Below, one piece after another: positions 1-11,399 of a DNA stretch of 64,000 nt. Positions within the stretch are counted from its first letter, which is position 1, and the number at the start of each line of letters is the position of its first letter. The notes beneath the pieces are model-generated. The model ran no database searches and had not been told where the DNA came from. It was given only the letters and a program-made list of their open reading frames with translations. A program made the position numbers and the translations under genes. The stretch lies in assembly GCA_036936605.1 (NCBI GenBank), contig JAUPFV010000005.1, positions 186,370,958 through 186,434,957 of the forward strand, read 5' to 3'. The stretch comes from Limnanthes douglasii subsp. nivea (lineage: Eukaryota > Streptophyta > Magnoliopsida > Brassicales > Limnanthaceae).

Positions 1-822
1 ATCCCCACCGTTTCTAGCATCTTCGAATCACTTATTTTTTGGCTTCTACTTACAAAATGGTTGTGTGCTCCATTGAATGACTGCATGAAAAAATATAATT
101 TTTCCCTTAATTATAAACCAAGACACTAACAGTTAAAAGAGCAACACATCCAATAACTCTATCATGTTTTGTTTCCACATGAGTCTGAACTGGCCCAATA
201 CCATGATACTGAATAAAATAGTATAGAGAAAAATATATGATCAATAAAATAACCACATCCTTTACACCTTCATTACTAACTATAGTAATGTGTTTGTCTA
301 TTCCATCTTATAAAACACAACACAATGATAATAATAAGTTTTAAGTACATGCGAGACTGCACCAAATGGAAATGAGAGATGCGAAAGTACTTACAACCAG
401 AACATGCGGTACTTGAGCAGAGTTCTACATGGGAGAACTACGTTACCTATAAAATGTGAGACTACTACAACTTAAGCATGTGATACTCGATCAAATTAGT
501 ACATAAGAGACTATTCTAACTACAACACACAAGGCAACTGTAACAAAAACATGCGATATTACATCAAAATATCACATTTGAGATTATTTCAATAACAACA
601 TGCAAGACTATTGGATCAAAATAATTCATAAGAGACAAATAAAACATGTGAGACTATTTCTACTAGAACATGCGAGACTGGAGCAAAAGCAAACATGAGA
701 TAGTGTTGCAACTACTATACACGATACTAGAATAAATACTACTTGTGATACCACCGCAACTACAACATGTGATACTTGACAAAACTTATTTCATCAGGAA
801 TATGTGATACCAATGTCACTAA
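1..822. repeat. AT-rich flank with degenerate short tandem repeat
   Basis: No gene is seen. From about 345 to 822 the sequence repeats, with much variation and a spacing of roughly 25-35 bp, a core like ACATGYGAKACT (for example near 352, 405, 476, 653, 670 and 766). The same type of core continues right after element A (about 10880) and again at 11400-11850, so element A inserted into this repeat-bearing DNA. The first 340 bp show no recognisable structure. The origin of the repeat is unknown. Confidence 0.5.
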
Positions 823-1189
823 TGGTGTGGTTTATTTCTGTCGGAGGGTAATTTTGTAAAGTCTTTTGGATGTTTTTTGGAATTTAATGTTTAGAGTGGT
901 GAGTAGAGAGATAATTAAGCTGTATACTAGTAATAAATTTTGATTACTCTCATTAATGAAAGTGGTTGGAGTATTTATACTTAATTAACGACCCATGGGC
1001 TTATTGGGTCAGTTTGTGATGTCGGGTCAAGTTTAAGGACCCATTAGTAATTGTGGTTTGAAGTGACTAGAAACTAGCTTAGTCAATATTTAATACATTT
1101 ATCTTGTTCGGAATTTCATTATAGAGGTTTGGTCATAATTTCCTATCAGATTTAGTCAAGGCACAATGCTCAAATATCTAAACTCATCA
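823..1189 (-). repeat. 3' LTR of element A
   Basis: This 367-bp copy aligns end to end with 10507-10873. On the plus strand it reads TGGTGTGG to CTCATCA. It directly follows a polypurine tract on the minus strand, which makes it the 3' LTR of a minus-strand element. Confidence 0.93.
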
Positions 1190-1204
1190 ATAGCCCCTTT
1201 AGGT
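1190..1204 (-). other. Polypurine tract of element A
   Basis: The minus strand reads CTAAAGGGGCTAT immediately before the LTR start TGATGAG. Element B has the near-identical tract TTAAAGGGGCTAC at the same place (47609-47623). In this family the tract primes plus-strand DNA synthesis. Confidence 0.8.
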
Positions 1205-1537
1205 CTTGCAAAGGATATTTGGAAGAGCTAAAGCTCAAAAAACCAATACCAACATTTTCCAATTTGTTGTTTTATTCGAACTGCAATTGTTTTCCTTCAA
1301 GAGTGACCCTGTTCGAATTTCAGTGGAACTCATTTTCCAATTCAGAATTCTAAGAGTTTTTCTTTAATCGCGGGATACGTGTTACGCTTTGGTTTGACCT
1401 CTCAGCCATTTTTCTCCTAGATTCTTGCACCCACTAGGCTAGGTAGTTACCTAGGCTTTAACTTTCACACCTTGCAGCTTTTAATCATTGCTCAAAATCG
1501 ATTTATCTTCTCATAGGTAACTGCCCTTTTTCAGTGT

Positions 1538-1547
1538 TATATATAAA
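1538..1547 (+). promoter_or_regulatory. TATA-like box upstream of the antisense gene in A
   Basis: TATATATAAA lies about 90 bp before the proposed ATG at 1637. In element B a TATTTAAA box lies about 91 bp before the homologous ATG. The matching position in two old copies supports a core promoter for the antisense gene. This is inference; no transcript evidence can be seen here. Confidence 0.4.
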
Positions 1548-1636
1548 CCTTCTATTGTTTTATTGTCTTCGAAAATCATAAACGTTTTTAGAGAGAGAAA
1601 GCTTAGTTCATCTTCCAATTTGGTCTTGAATTATGT

Positions 1637-4443
1637 ATGTTCACAGCCAGAAACGCCTTAGTAAAATGATATTGGTTGAACTTAACTGAGTTAGAGAAAG
1701 CATAAAAAGTAGCAAGAGACAAACGCATTTCTGGTGGTCTTCCTGCTTTACCAAGTGAAAGAAGTAATCAACCACAATTGAATACAAATCAGGGTTCATC
1801 TTCCTTAAAAACTCCCAAGGTTAGGAAATTGCCATTTGTAGCAAACCTTTCACCTCTTCCATCGGGGTCCTCAGTCTAGGAGTCCTAAAATCCTTTACCT
1901 AAGGAAAAAGTTGTTTCTAGCATAAGAAAGCCCTAGCCTTTCATCGTGATAGGGTCAGACGAAGAAAAATATCCAATTAAATTAACTCCTCGTCGAGTCA
2001 CGCGTCAGTCTAAACCAAAATCCACCCCCACATCTTCAAATCCCTCCAGTTTGGAGGCAATAAAATATGTGCCAAAGGCTAAACCATCAGGGCAACAACC
2101 CCTAGCAGAAACCAGACTATCCTAAATGTCAACTACAAAGCCATCTGAACAACCATTTTCCAAGCTATCCGAACAACCTTTCACAGTGATGGAAAACTAT
2201 GGAAGATAGTATAGAAGAAGCCCCTTTTAAGGCTAAGGAGTCCGGTCAAACAGGAGATCCAGCTGTAGATCGAAAGGGCAAGACCAAGGCGGGTATGTCT
2301 CATCCGGATGCTCTTTCAGAGAGCTTGGAGGGTAGAGTGGGACCATGTTTTAAGAAGGTAAGTGTGAAGTACTTGATGGCCCTTCAAAATATTTCCTATG
2401 TGTATACCCACACTACTGAGTTGGGTCGGATTCGCACTAAGATCAGAATTCTAGAGTCTGTGAAATTATGAATTTCGATCACCCTATAAACCTCAATGGA
2501 TTGGAAGCTAAATGAAGTGGTAGTTTACACAGAAGTGTTGAAGTGGGGACTCCGGTTTCCTTTAGAGCCGGAGATAGTCAGATACTTCCATTTGATTAAA
2601 CTGTACCCCAACCAGTTGAGCCTCAACGCTCGGTATACTCTTCTGGCCTGTATCGTGGCATCCATGTTGTCTAAGATTCCTCTACCGATGGAACAGTTTG
2701 CTGCTGTGGCAAGCTTGTGTAAAAACCATCAGATCCCCTTCTATCATTACAACATGGAGAACAATTATAAGGTAGTTGATAATCTCTTAGAGTCCAAAAA
2801 ACTATGGAGGACGTAGTTCTTATTTATTAGTGGGGTTTGGAAGAATGGCAGGAAGATCAAGACGGACTCAAACCCAAGCCTTTTCAACATTCGCTCGAAG
2901 AGCACTGGTGATTTTATCTTTCAAGTGTTAAGTTTCTTAAAATTTAAACTGACTCATACTTCTTTTTAGTGCTTCCGAATAATTTTTCGGATTATTTGGA
3001 TCCAGGTCAGGATATTTGTGCCAAGCTGAACGCTTCGGCCTCAGATAAGTGGGGCAATGCCTTTCACAACTACTTCAAATCCGGAAACTTTGTCAGGTCT
3101 CATTTGTGGAACACCACAGGGAGAAGAGACCTCTCATGAGAAGAGTTAACTACCCCACCCCTCCTGATATCATTCTAAGTAAGGCATAGGCCAAAAATAC
3201 CAAGCTTTATCTGCCTTATAGGGCCAAATCCCCCAGTAAGATAAAAAAATAACAACAAGAAGAAGGCCACAACAGACCCACCTCAAACGATTACTGAAGG
3301 GACCGGTTAAGAGAACCAAATATGTATTAACACTGCTTTACTGGAAACAGTAGAAGTGACTATGAAGGAATTTGGTGGGTCAAACAACCCACCGAAGCCT
3401 CCGAAGAATGAAAAGAAGCGTAAGGCCAACAGTGATGAGAAAGCTGCCAAGAAAAAGAAAGTCACTCTGGGAACAAAGATAATCCTTCATCCTCATGAAA
3501 ATCCTCCCCCAGCTCCTACCGATCTTAACTTGCAGGAGGAAATTCCAACCAATCTCCATTCCGAACAGGTTGCTGGTGATGGTCACGATGAGGTAGATCT
3601 TGATGCCTTTCAAAACATCAACATTTATTTCAATGACTTTGAGAAAGATGACTTCGTGGGGCCTTAACGTCCTTCAAACTCTGCTAATATCGTGACTCAT
3701 ATAGAGAGACTTAGGAAATATCCGGTGAGAAAGATACTTTGAGCCATGCCCTTCTAGGCTATATCCCACCAGTGCTCGATCTGGAAAGACAAGTAAGGGA
3801 TCAAACTGGTACCATCAATTTCATAACCACAGACAAGCAAAACTTGTCGAATGATCTTCTCAGTGCTCAGCAAAGCATAGAGTTATTGAAGAAGGAGAAA
3901 GAAGAGTTAGCTACCAAACTACTCGAGTCAGAAGCGACCAGCAAAGAGCTTCAAACCAAATAGTCCAGCCTGGAGACTTCTTCTTTAAAAGACATCACAA
4001 CTTCGAATGAGCAATTGAAAACTAAGGATGGTACTATCTAGACATTATTCGATGACAAAGCTAAGTTGGAGAATACTATCTAGGAGAAGACCAAAGAGAA
4101 AGAGGCCCTGGAACGCCAATAGGTTCAAGCTATAACTGCAGGCATAGAGAAGTATGCTAATGGAATAGTGGATTCTCTGGAGAAGAGGGATGATGGGATC
4201 AAGTCTGATATGGTCCTATTATTCAATGAGACATTTCTTAAGAGGACCCTTGGTCCCTTGTGGAAATATGTAGACTATAATGACATCACATTCCACACCT
4301 TAGTAGATGGTGACAAACGCAACTACTCTAGTGAAATAAACTGTACTGATGATGATGAAGGAACGGGTGAGAGTTCAAGTATTGAACTCAAAAGTCCCAA
4401 AAGAGATGGTGGTGAAGAAAAATCTGAAGGGAACAAACCGTAA
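1637..4443 (+). pseudogene. Antisense extra gene (aORF) of element A, Transposase_28-like
   Basis: It is read opposite to gag-pol, between integrase and the 3' LTR. The start at 1637 is chosen because the same context (M-F-T-A-R-N) begins the homologous frame in B. In order: an N-terminal piece with in-frame stops; 2199-2816 (two frames), with VRYFHLIKLYPNQLS and a WRT / ISGVW block that resembles Pfam Transposase_28, 'putative gypsy type transposon'; a candidate intron 2925-2969; a block 2970-3135 conserved with B; a lysine-rich, nuclear-signal-like stretch near 3400-3460; a coiled-coil-like stretch 3739-4150; and an acidic tail ending at 4443. Several stops and frameshifts make it non-functional. 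The family's role is unknown to me. Extra antisense ORFs at this place are known in Tat elements. Confidence 0.75.
2925..2969 (+). other. Candidate spliceosomal intron in the aORF of A
   Basis: The donor CAA|GTGTTAAG and the acceptor TTCTTTTTAG flank a T-rich stretch that breaks the frame between two blocks conserved with B. Element B has CAA|GTAATAC and TTTTATTGTAG at the same place (46074-45999). The copy in A is only 45 bp, short for a plant intron, and may carry a deletion. Confidence 0.4.
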
Positions 4444-4786
4444 GTTTATATTTTGTACTTTGTTCCTTTTGAAATACTAAAGTCCTTGGATGGCCAAGAC
4501 ATTTTTTGTACCAGTGATCGGTTTGAGTCCGATCAGATTTTAATTATCATATTTCTCTTTTGTTTAATATTTTGTTTAAATCTTCTATCGCCAATGTTTA
4601 AATAGCCTTTAATATTTTAGAAGTGTTGAACAAAAGTATCCAACATCTCCGACCACATGTGTTTAATAAATATAATAAAATGTTAAGCATATCCGATCAA
4701 CTCAAGAACTCTTGAGAGTCGGGGTGTTGAATAAGTATTTAATATCCGAATTGAAACAAACTTGCACCAAACTTTTGAAGAAGGCA
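4444..4786. other. Spacer between aORF and integrase ends in A
   Basis: No gene is seen. The two convergent frames end here. The stretch 4610-4750 contains several variants of GTGTTTAAT / GTGTTGAAT about 45 bp apart; element B has the complementary pattern at 44150-44310. It may hold the terminators of both transcripts, but no clear signal can be named. Confidence 0.4.
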
Positions 4787-6060
4787 TCATATATTTTTTA
4801 AAAATCCGGACACCTCATTAAAACCTCCCCGCGCCACCAGGGTAGGAAATAGTATGCCCATAATATTTACATTGATATTTAAAAAGTAAATATTTACAAA
4901 AGAGTTATTTTCTAAGTATAACATGAGATGCTCAACATTCCACAGGTGTGTTAGAGCTCTGCCTTTTTGGATCCTGTATGTTCCTTGTTTAACCTTTTCA
5001 CAGACCACATAAGGGCCTTCCCAGTTTGGAGCCAGCTTACCGAACTGCTTTTCTTTGGTGTGTAAAAAGACTTTTCTTAACACTTTGTCCCCTGTTTGAA
5101 AATCTCTTCTTCTAACTTTGGAAGCAAATCCGCTCCTCATCAAGCCTTGGTAGTGCGCTGTTCTCAGATGTGCTTTGACCCCTTTTTTCTTTTATCAAGT
5201 CCAACTCATTTATAACTGCTACATCATTAGCCTCTTTGGAATAGTTTTGGACTCTGTGTGATGGTCAAGTAGCCTTTATGGGATTAGTTTCATCCATCCC
5301 ATATACCAGAGTATAAGGAGACTCTTGTGTGGCAGCCCGGGAGTAGTTCGATAGGCCCAAAACACTTCTTGTAAATAACTTGGCCACTTTCCTATAACTC
5401 CTTCCATATTCTTCTTTAATCCAGACAAGATAGTTTTATTTGAAACCTGAACCTGGCCATTTACTTAAGGGTGGAAATGAGAAGAAAAACAATGTTGAAT
5501 TCCTCTAGAGTACAGAAGGCTTCCATGTTTTTATTATCAAACTGTGGCCCACTGTCTGTAGTAATATTTTACGGGTCCCCAAACCTACAACATATGTTAG
5601 ATAAGATAAATTTAATATCTGCCTTCAAAGTGGTTCCAGCCAAAGGAGTTGCCTCTATCCACTTAGAGAAATAGTCAATAGCGACTATGATTGTTCTACA
5701 TCCACCGGATGCCATAGGAAGAGGTCTAACTAGATCCATACCCCATCTGGCAAAGCGTACTAGTTCAGATATGGACTCCATAGATACTGCTAGCACATGA
5801 ATTTCATTCCCATATTTTTTACAAGGATCACATTATTTCACCATTTCTTTAGCATTTGCCATTATGGTTGGCCAATAGTATTCTGCTAACAAAAATCTTT
5901 GGGTCAAAGCCCTATAACCATAGTGTGCAGAACCTTCCCCATCATGTAGTTTGGATAATACAACTTGGGATTCCTCAAACCCTAAATAATGTAGGAGAGG
6001 CCTGCTGAAAGACTTTTTTGTAAAGAACTTCTATTAGTATCAAGAAACCATGAGCCTTGT
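4787..6060 (-). pseudogene. Integrase of element A (broken)
   Basis: On the minus strand the zinc-binding region (about 6050-5820) shows an H-x-G...H...C-D-P-C-K-K-Y-G pattern. The core follows with VAIDYFSKWIEA (about 5700) and a DSGPQFDN-like segment (about 5570-5545). The C-terminal module 5143-4787 has the GPY/F signature (KLAPNWEGPYVV) and the closing WNVEHL. Integrase inserts the cDNA copy into host DNA. Stops and frameshifts divide it into at least three pieces, so it is inactive. The order and motifs match the Tat lineage. Confidence 0.85.
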
Positions 6061-6070
6061 ACTTAATTTT

Positions 6071-7000
6071 TTACCACAACTTTATCCGGAGGTAATATCC
6101 CACCAGAGATGTATTAGAGAAGAGCATATCGCCAATCATTAGGTTGAATAACAAGTATGTTAATATTTTCTTCAACCTATTTCTTCCGATCTGTCTGTAC
6201 AGATGGACATTATTGTACAAGAATTCATGTGTAGGATTCAGAATAGCTATAGTTTCCAAAGAGTCTGCTAAAGTGTTGTCCGATCTAGGAATGTCCTCAT
6301 AAAAAATATTTGTAAAGTTTGCTGCCACTTCTTTCAACATAAGCAAATATTTAATCAACTGTTCCTTATTTGCTTTAAACTGCCCCTGAGCATAGTGGAT
6401 AAGTAATTGAGAGTCACTCGTAATCAGACTCTCTTAGCCCCACATAGGAGAGCCAACTTAAGACTAGCTATAGCTACTTCATATTCAGACTCGGTTTTAG
6501 AAGCCCTGAACCCAAAACATTCTTGTACAATCTATCACCATATGGAGAAGTTAGGAAAAGTACAGCTCTACAACGCATAATACTTGATCCACCCTCAATT
6601 CGAACTACCAATTCTTTTTAAAAACGTTTTCCTGATTCCTGTCCGGAGGATCCATCAACATGAAATTCTACCAAGAAGTCAGCCACTGATTGGGCTTTAA
6701 CCGTTGTTCGAGGGGCAAAGTCAATATCGTAATCACCCAACTCCACTAACCACTTGGTTATTATGCTTGATACATCAGCTTTTTGAAGAATATTTTTCAA
6801 AGGGAAAGACGTCCAGACAACAATGAAATGAGCTTGGAAGTGGGGTCTCATTTTTGTTTCTGCAATTACTAACGCCAACGCTAATTTTTCCAATCTCAAG
6901 TATATTCTTTCAGCATCCAACATACTCTTACCGATGTAATACACCAGACCAGGGTAATTGTCCACCTCCCTTACTAGCACATCACTTATTGCATATTCTG
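6071..7000 (-). pseudogene. RT connection and RNase H region of element A (broken)
   Basis: The frame 6980-6618 shows the connection domain typical of Ty3/gypsy (YYIGKSMLDAERIYLRLEKL, then MTKWLVE-like and DYDIDFAPRT). Farther on (about 6600-6071) the RNase H signature is recognisable, with TESEYE, a serine-aspartate pair (SDSQLLIHYAQG) and the end D-N-T-L-A-D-S-L. RNase H degrades the RNA template during reverse transcription. The first catalytic aspartate region reads EGGSS rather than DGSS. Stops interrupt the frame. Confidence 0.8.
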
Positions 7001-7054
7001 ATACAACTAGATACGCATAGAGTCCCCCCCCCCCCCAAACAGGTTTGAAAAAGG

Positions 7055-8040
7055 TTTTGGGTGAGGATATATTTTTCTTTATTTCAATAAAAGCATGGTC
7101 GCACTATGGGGACCAATTGAAATCTTTAGTGTTCCTCAATACTTTGAAGAATGGAGCGCACTTGTCTGATGACCTTGAGGTAAACTTATACAATGCAGCC
7201 AACTTTCATGTAAGCCTTTGAACTTCTTTAACATTCTGATTTGGGTCTATTGTTAGTAAGGCATTAAGTTGATCCAGATCAGGCTGAATTACCTTTTCAC
7301 TTATTATGTAACACAAGAATTTTCTAGATCAGACCCCGAATACACACTTCTCAGGGTTCAACTTTAAATTCATAGATTCTAAATTAGAAAATGTCTCTTA
7401 AATTTCAGATATATGGGAATCTTCCTCCAAGATTTTAACCATCATATCATCTTTGTAGACTTCTATGTTTTTGCCAATGTGATTAGCAAAAGCTTTATTC
7501 ACTAGCCTCTGATAAGTGGCCCCAACATTTTTCAACCCGAAGGGCATCATCTTATAACAATGAAGACCTCTGTCTATAATGAAAGTAGTGTGATCTTGAT
7601 CCATCAGATATACTTGTATCTGGTTGTACCCTGAGAAAGCATCCAGAAAGGATATCAGTTTGTTTCCAGATATTGAATCCACTAACTGATCTATGCGGGG
7701 AACGAGATAAAGATCCTTAGGGAATGCCCTATTGAGCTCCAGGAAATCAATACTCATACGTCACTTTCCATTCTTTTTCTTGACTAACAGAGGGTTGGTA
7801 GTCCACGAAGAGTACTAAGATTCTTTAATGTGACCCATTTTGGTTAACCGGTCAACCTCTTGGACAATCACATCTGCTTTTTCCTTTGAAAAAGACCTTT
7901 GTTTGTACAACTGGTGCAATATCACTCCGGATTGACAACTTGTGTGAATTAATATCTGCTGGCACTCCCGTAACATCACTATTGCACCATGAAAAAACAT
8001 GTTGATAACTCATTAAAAAGGATAACAATCGGTGCATCAA
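7055..8040 (-). pseudogene. Reverse transcriptase of element A (broken, YKDD active site)
   Basis: The start is seen as QEVDRLTKMGHIKES (about 7850-7815), followed by the main block 7757-7398 with IDFLELNRAFPKD, IDQLVDSISGNKL, FLDAFSGYNQI and MPFGLKNVGATYQRLVN. The catalytic site reads VYKDDMMVK where the family usually has Y-V/I-D-D. The thumb part continues to about 7055 with LNPEKCVFGV, interrupted by stops. It copies the element RNA to DNA inside the virus-like particle. Close relatives within the window are the RT traces of B and D. Confidence 0.88.
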
Positions 8041-8379
8041 TTTCGATCTAGCTTAGAACCAATCTTAACATTCTTTCCCTCTATAAGGGAGTGAGTTTCA
8101 ACCTCCTCAATCGGTATTATAACACTGGAGTCTTTCTGGGATCATCAATTTCATTCTCCTCAACAGAAAGCTCTAGTAGCTGCTAACATTTGTTAATTCG
8201 GACTGCCCCTGGAGTTTTAGGGGCAAGGGTTGTTGCGTAACATTCCCTGTCCATCTTTTGACTGCTCTGGACAACACCTACCTGTCCCTGACAACATATT
8301 TCAAGCATTGGTGGACTATAGAGGCCACAACATGCATTCTAAATAGCCAAGACCTCCCAAAAATTGCATTGTACGATGT

Positions 8380-8800
8380 TGGGAAATCCACCACAACAAA
8401 TAAAACTCTCACCATTTTTTAAAAGGGCCCCTTGCCCAACAATATTTCCTCTTCGAACTCCCCGATCACATCTGCAAAACTTTCGGTGAAGCCCACAATG
8501 GTTTTGTTCGAACGTTGTATAACCGAAGGGTTTCTTATTTGCTTTTAGGAACTTAAGAACAAGATGTTTGCTGAACTGCCAATATCAATCAGAATTCGGC
8601 GTACATCATTTCGCCCTATTGAAGCCACTATTACCACCGCATCCTCATGAGGTCCTACAATGTCCCCCAGGCCATCCTCATCGAAAAATATGAACTGGGA
8701 TAGGGATAAGAACGGTGGGTAGACATTCGACCATCTAACTAGGTGGCCAAATTGTGGACATGTCTCTTCCTTGATGAAATGGAAGGTTCAGTCACTGTAT
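8380..8800 (-). pseudogene. Aspartic protease remnant of element A
   Basis: Between gag and RT, at about 8598-8550 on the minus strand, the active-site-like segment ILIDIGSSANILFL can be read. The Tat protease usually has D-T-G-S-S; here isoleucine replaces threonine. The surrounding frames are broken. The enzyme would cut the gag-pol polyprotein. Boundaries are approximate. Confidence 0.65.
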
Positions 8801-8831
8801 CTCCTCCAATCCTCCAAAAATATTTAATCAT

Positions 8832-10434
8832 TCAAAAAAATTGTCCGGAAACTGTGTTGGTTTTGTCTATTTTCAGCCTCACCTGATTTTGATTTGGATC
8901 TGGATCCAGATATTCAGAGTTTACATCAAATCTTTCAACAAATACCATTGCACCCTCTTGTATAGATGTCCTAAGATTGTTTGAAAGGCCCGTCCGGGGT
9001 GTATTATTTTGCGCATTATCCGGTCTGTTTCCACTTCGCTTTTTAACGTAAGCCTCCAACTTTCCTCTCTCAATGAGGTTCTGGGCCTCCTGAGTATCAT
9101 GGCCTATATCATTGTGATATTGAAAAAAATGAGTGCTCCAGTTTTCTCTGGAGGACTGCAATGCTCCCGGTTTTCTAAAATGCACCTCATTCTTAGTCTT
9201 ATCATAAATTGTAGCCACACTCTCCCCCAACTTAGCGAACCACTCAGGATGAACTCATGGCCCTGTCTTACTTCTGGTTTGTTGGCTCTGAGTTTGGTTG
9301 GATTGATTCTGAGTTGTTATTGTAGTGATAGACCTCACTTGACCGTGTACCCTTGTTTTCTCTGTCTCTTTTATATTAATTTGTTTTCCCACTTGGTTCA
9401 ATAAACAACCCTAGGTCATAGCCTTCTTCCGAGTCACAGAATCGGCTAAATTACCTAGATTTAGACCTTGCATAAGGGAAGCAATTGCAACTTGTTCAAA
9501 GCAATCTTCTAGCCGATTCTTTGTATTCAAAAAACAATTTATGTACTCATTCAGGGACTTGTTCGATTCCTGAGCACAATGGATAATGGTGTCCCCATTA
9601 CCCTTCAGTTCCTTACTTCCAACAAATTACCTCCGGAAGGCAACCCAGAACGTATCAAAATTTCTTATACACCCTGAGGGAGACTGTTATACCATTTAAG
9701 GTCACTCTCTGTGAAAGTTTGGGAGAAAAACCTACACAAAAGCTTGTCATCATTGTCAAAATTCATCATAAAATTCTTAAACTGTTCCAGATGGTTGTGC
9801 GGATCTCGACTCCCATCGTATTTCTCCACCTTGGAGCTATCAAACCTTTTAGGAAGATGTCCAAAGAGTATTTTTGCAGACAAAGGCGATTGTGTCCAAT
9901 TCTTGCTGCGACTTAAAATGGTATCTTAATTAGGGGTTGCAAAAATACCCGGTTTGGACTGAAAGGCAAATGGATCAATCAACAACTGATCAATATGCTT
10001 GTGAGCTAACCCCTTAGCATGGTGCCTCTTGAGCTTGTCGTGTCTGTCCCTCTTCCTTGAATGCTTTTTAGTTAACCTCATTTTCTTTTTAGATCTTCCT
10101 TCATCACTACTTGAAGATAGTGATTCTTCAAGTTCTGCCTCATTTAATGAGCTGCTGGAGGACTCAGATGCAGAACTCTCAACAAGTTTAGATCAGTGTG
10201 TCTTTTTTAAGCTGAGATGAGTCTTCAAAGATTGCTCATTATTTTTAGGATTGTTAGTATGATGAAGTACTGACGATCCAGATTTCTCCTTAATTTCTTC
10301 GTCTACTTGTTTTATTGCTCTCAAGTAGCCTTTATTTCAACCCTTAGTTGGTCTCGCTCCTCGATGGTATATTCTTTGTTTTCTCTTGCACCTTCCACCT
10401 CTAGGGGTGGAACATTCTGCTCATTCGGATCCAT
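8832..10434 (-). pseudogene. Gag (capsid) of element A (broken)
   Basis: The start is set at ATG 10434, where MDPNEQN is matched by MDPNAQN at the gag start of B. A serine/acidic segment follows (about 10190-10080), then the retrotransposon gag core 9883-9665 (KILFGHLPKRFDSSKVEKYD, HLEQFKNFMM) and a C-terminal part 9230-8832. There HFFQYHNDIGHDT stands where related gags have a zinc-knuckle-like C-x-x-H...HGH-D-T...C; the cysteines are lost. Gag would form the particle and bind RNA. Stops separate the pieces. Confidence 0.82.
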
Positions 10435-10486
10435 CCGAACTGCTTTGCTTGCTGGTTTTAAATGTAAAATTCAGACATCGTCGACC

Positions 10487-10503
10487 TCCCACTGTGGTCG
10501 CCA
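10487..10503 (-). other. Primer binding site of element A
   Basis: The minus strand reads TGGCGACCACAGTGGGA, 3 bp after the LTR end. Element B has the same 17 bases after its 5' LTR. TGGC at the start fits the CCA-end of a tRNA primer. The tRNA species cannot be fixed by eye; an arginine type is possible. Confidence 0.75.
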
Positions 10504-10506
10504 ATT

Positions 10507-10873
10507 TGGTGTGGTTTATTTCTATTGAAGGGTCATTTTGTAAAGTGTTGTGGATGTTTTGTGGAATTTATTGTTTAGAGTGGTGAGTAGTGAGATAATT
10601 AAGTTTTCTACTAGTAATAAATTTTGATTACTCTCATTAATGAAAGTGGTTGGGGTACTTATACTTAATTACTGACCCATGGGCTTATTGGGTCGGTTTG
10701 TAAGGTCGGATCAAGTTTAATGACCCATTAGTAATCTGGTTTGAAGTGACTACCAACTAGCTTAGTCAATATTTAATACATTTGTCATGTTTGGAATTTT
10801 ATCATATTGGTTTGGTCCGAATTGCCCATCGGATTTAGTCAAGGCACAATAACTCAAATATCCGAACTCATCA
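10507..10873 (-). repeat. 5' LTR of element A
   Basis: This 367-bp copy pairs with 823-1189. It would contain the promoter for the genomic RNA on the minus strand. Differences from the partner are scattered single changes, consistent with age rather than gene conversion. Confidence 0.93.
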
Positions 10874-10961
10874 ACTACTAATGTGAGACCAAGGATAAAT
10901 TCATACATTTATCACATTATTTTTTATTGGTTTTGATTTATTCTTTCATATTTTTCTTAAA

Positions 10962-11389
10962 CTTTCTTCAATGAAGTATGTTTTTGCGATCATAGACTCT
11001 GCTTCTTCAACATCGGTGTATCTAAGTTTAAACGTGTCATTGGAGTTTAAAGACATTTCCTCCTCATTGTGCTTTAAACCAAATATAGTCTTCACATAGT
11101 TGGTTATGAATTAAACATTTTTGGACTTCAATTGGAAAACATCATCTTGTACGATATATTTTGTGATAAGTTCGATGATTATGTGATAATTCTTCTTCAT
11201 TATCAGATTTTCCTTGTGTAGATCCTTTGTAGCCTTCGGTATGGCATATAATGGGGTTGCTTTCACAGCTCGTATGTGTTCATCTATAATATTTTTTTCT
11301 TTTATTAGATTTATAATGTTGACTAGACTTGATCTGAAATAAGATGCTTTGAGTGTTATTTTATCTTGAAGAAAATACAACGTAAAACT
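10962..11389 (-). pseudogene. Broken unknown reading frame
   Basis: From about 11389 a frame runs 142 codons on the minus strand with a single internal stop at about 11111, then ends at 10962. An acceptor-like CCTAG lies just upstream, so it may be an exon. Visible features are a lysine-rich, amphipathic stretch with LYAIPKATKDLHKENLIM, then IVQDDVFQLKSKNV before the stop and FGLKHNEEEMSLNSNDTFKL after it. The composition looks like a real protein, but I do not recognise the family. It might belong to the DNA that A inserted into, possibly a DNA transposon gene. Confidence 0.4.
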
Positions 11390-11399
11390 CTAGGTATAA

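Larger units (their letters stand above)
823..10873 (-). mobile_element. Element A: complete but decayed Tat-like Ty3/gypsy retrotransposon
   Basis: The element is bounded by two 367-bp LTRs (823-1189 and 10507-10873) that start TGATGAG and end CCACACCA on the sense (minus) strand. The flanks ACTAA (818-822) and ACTAC (10874-10878) look like a 5-bp target duplication with one change. The order on the minus strand is 5' LTR, primer binding site, gag, protease, RT, RNase H, integrase, then an extra gene on the opposite strand, polypurine tract and 3' LTR. This is the order of the Tat lineage. The LTRs differ at roughly 40 of 367 positions by eye (about 11%), so the insertion is old. All reading frames are broken. 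It is the same family as element B, in opposite orientation. Confidence 0.93.

Noticed and set aside
9009..9404. 131-codon plus-strand frame
   Set aside because: It lies opposite to the gag C-terminus of element A, whose minus-strand frame carries recognisable gag motifs; the plus frame is hydrophobic antisense shadow.
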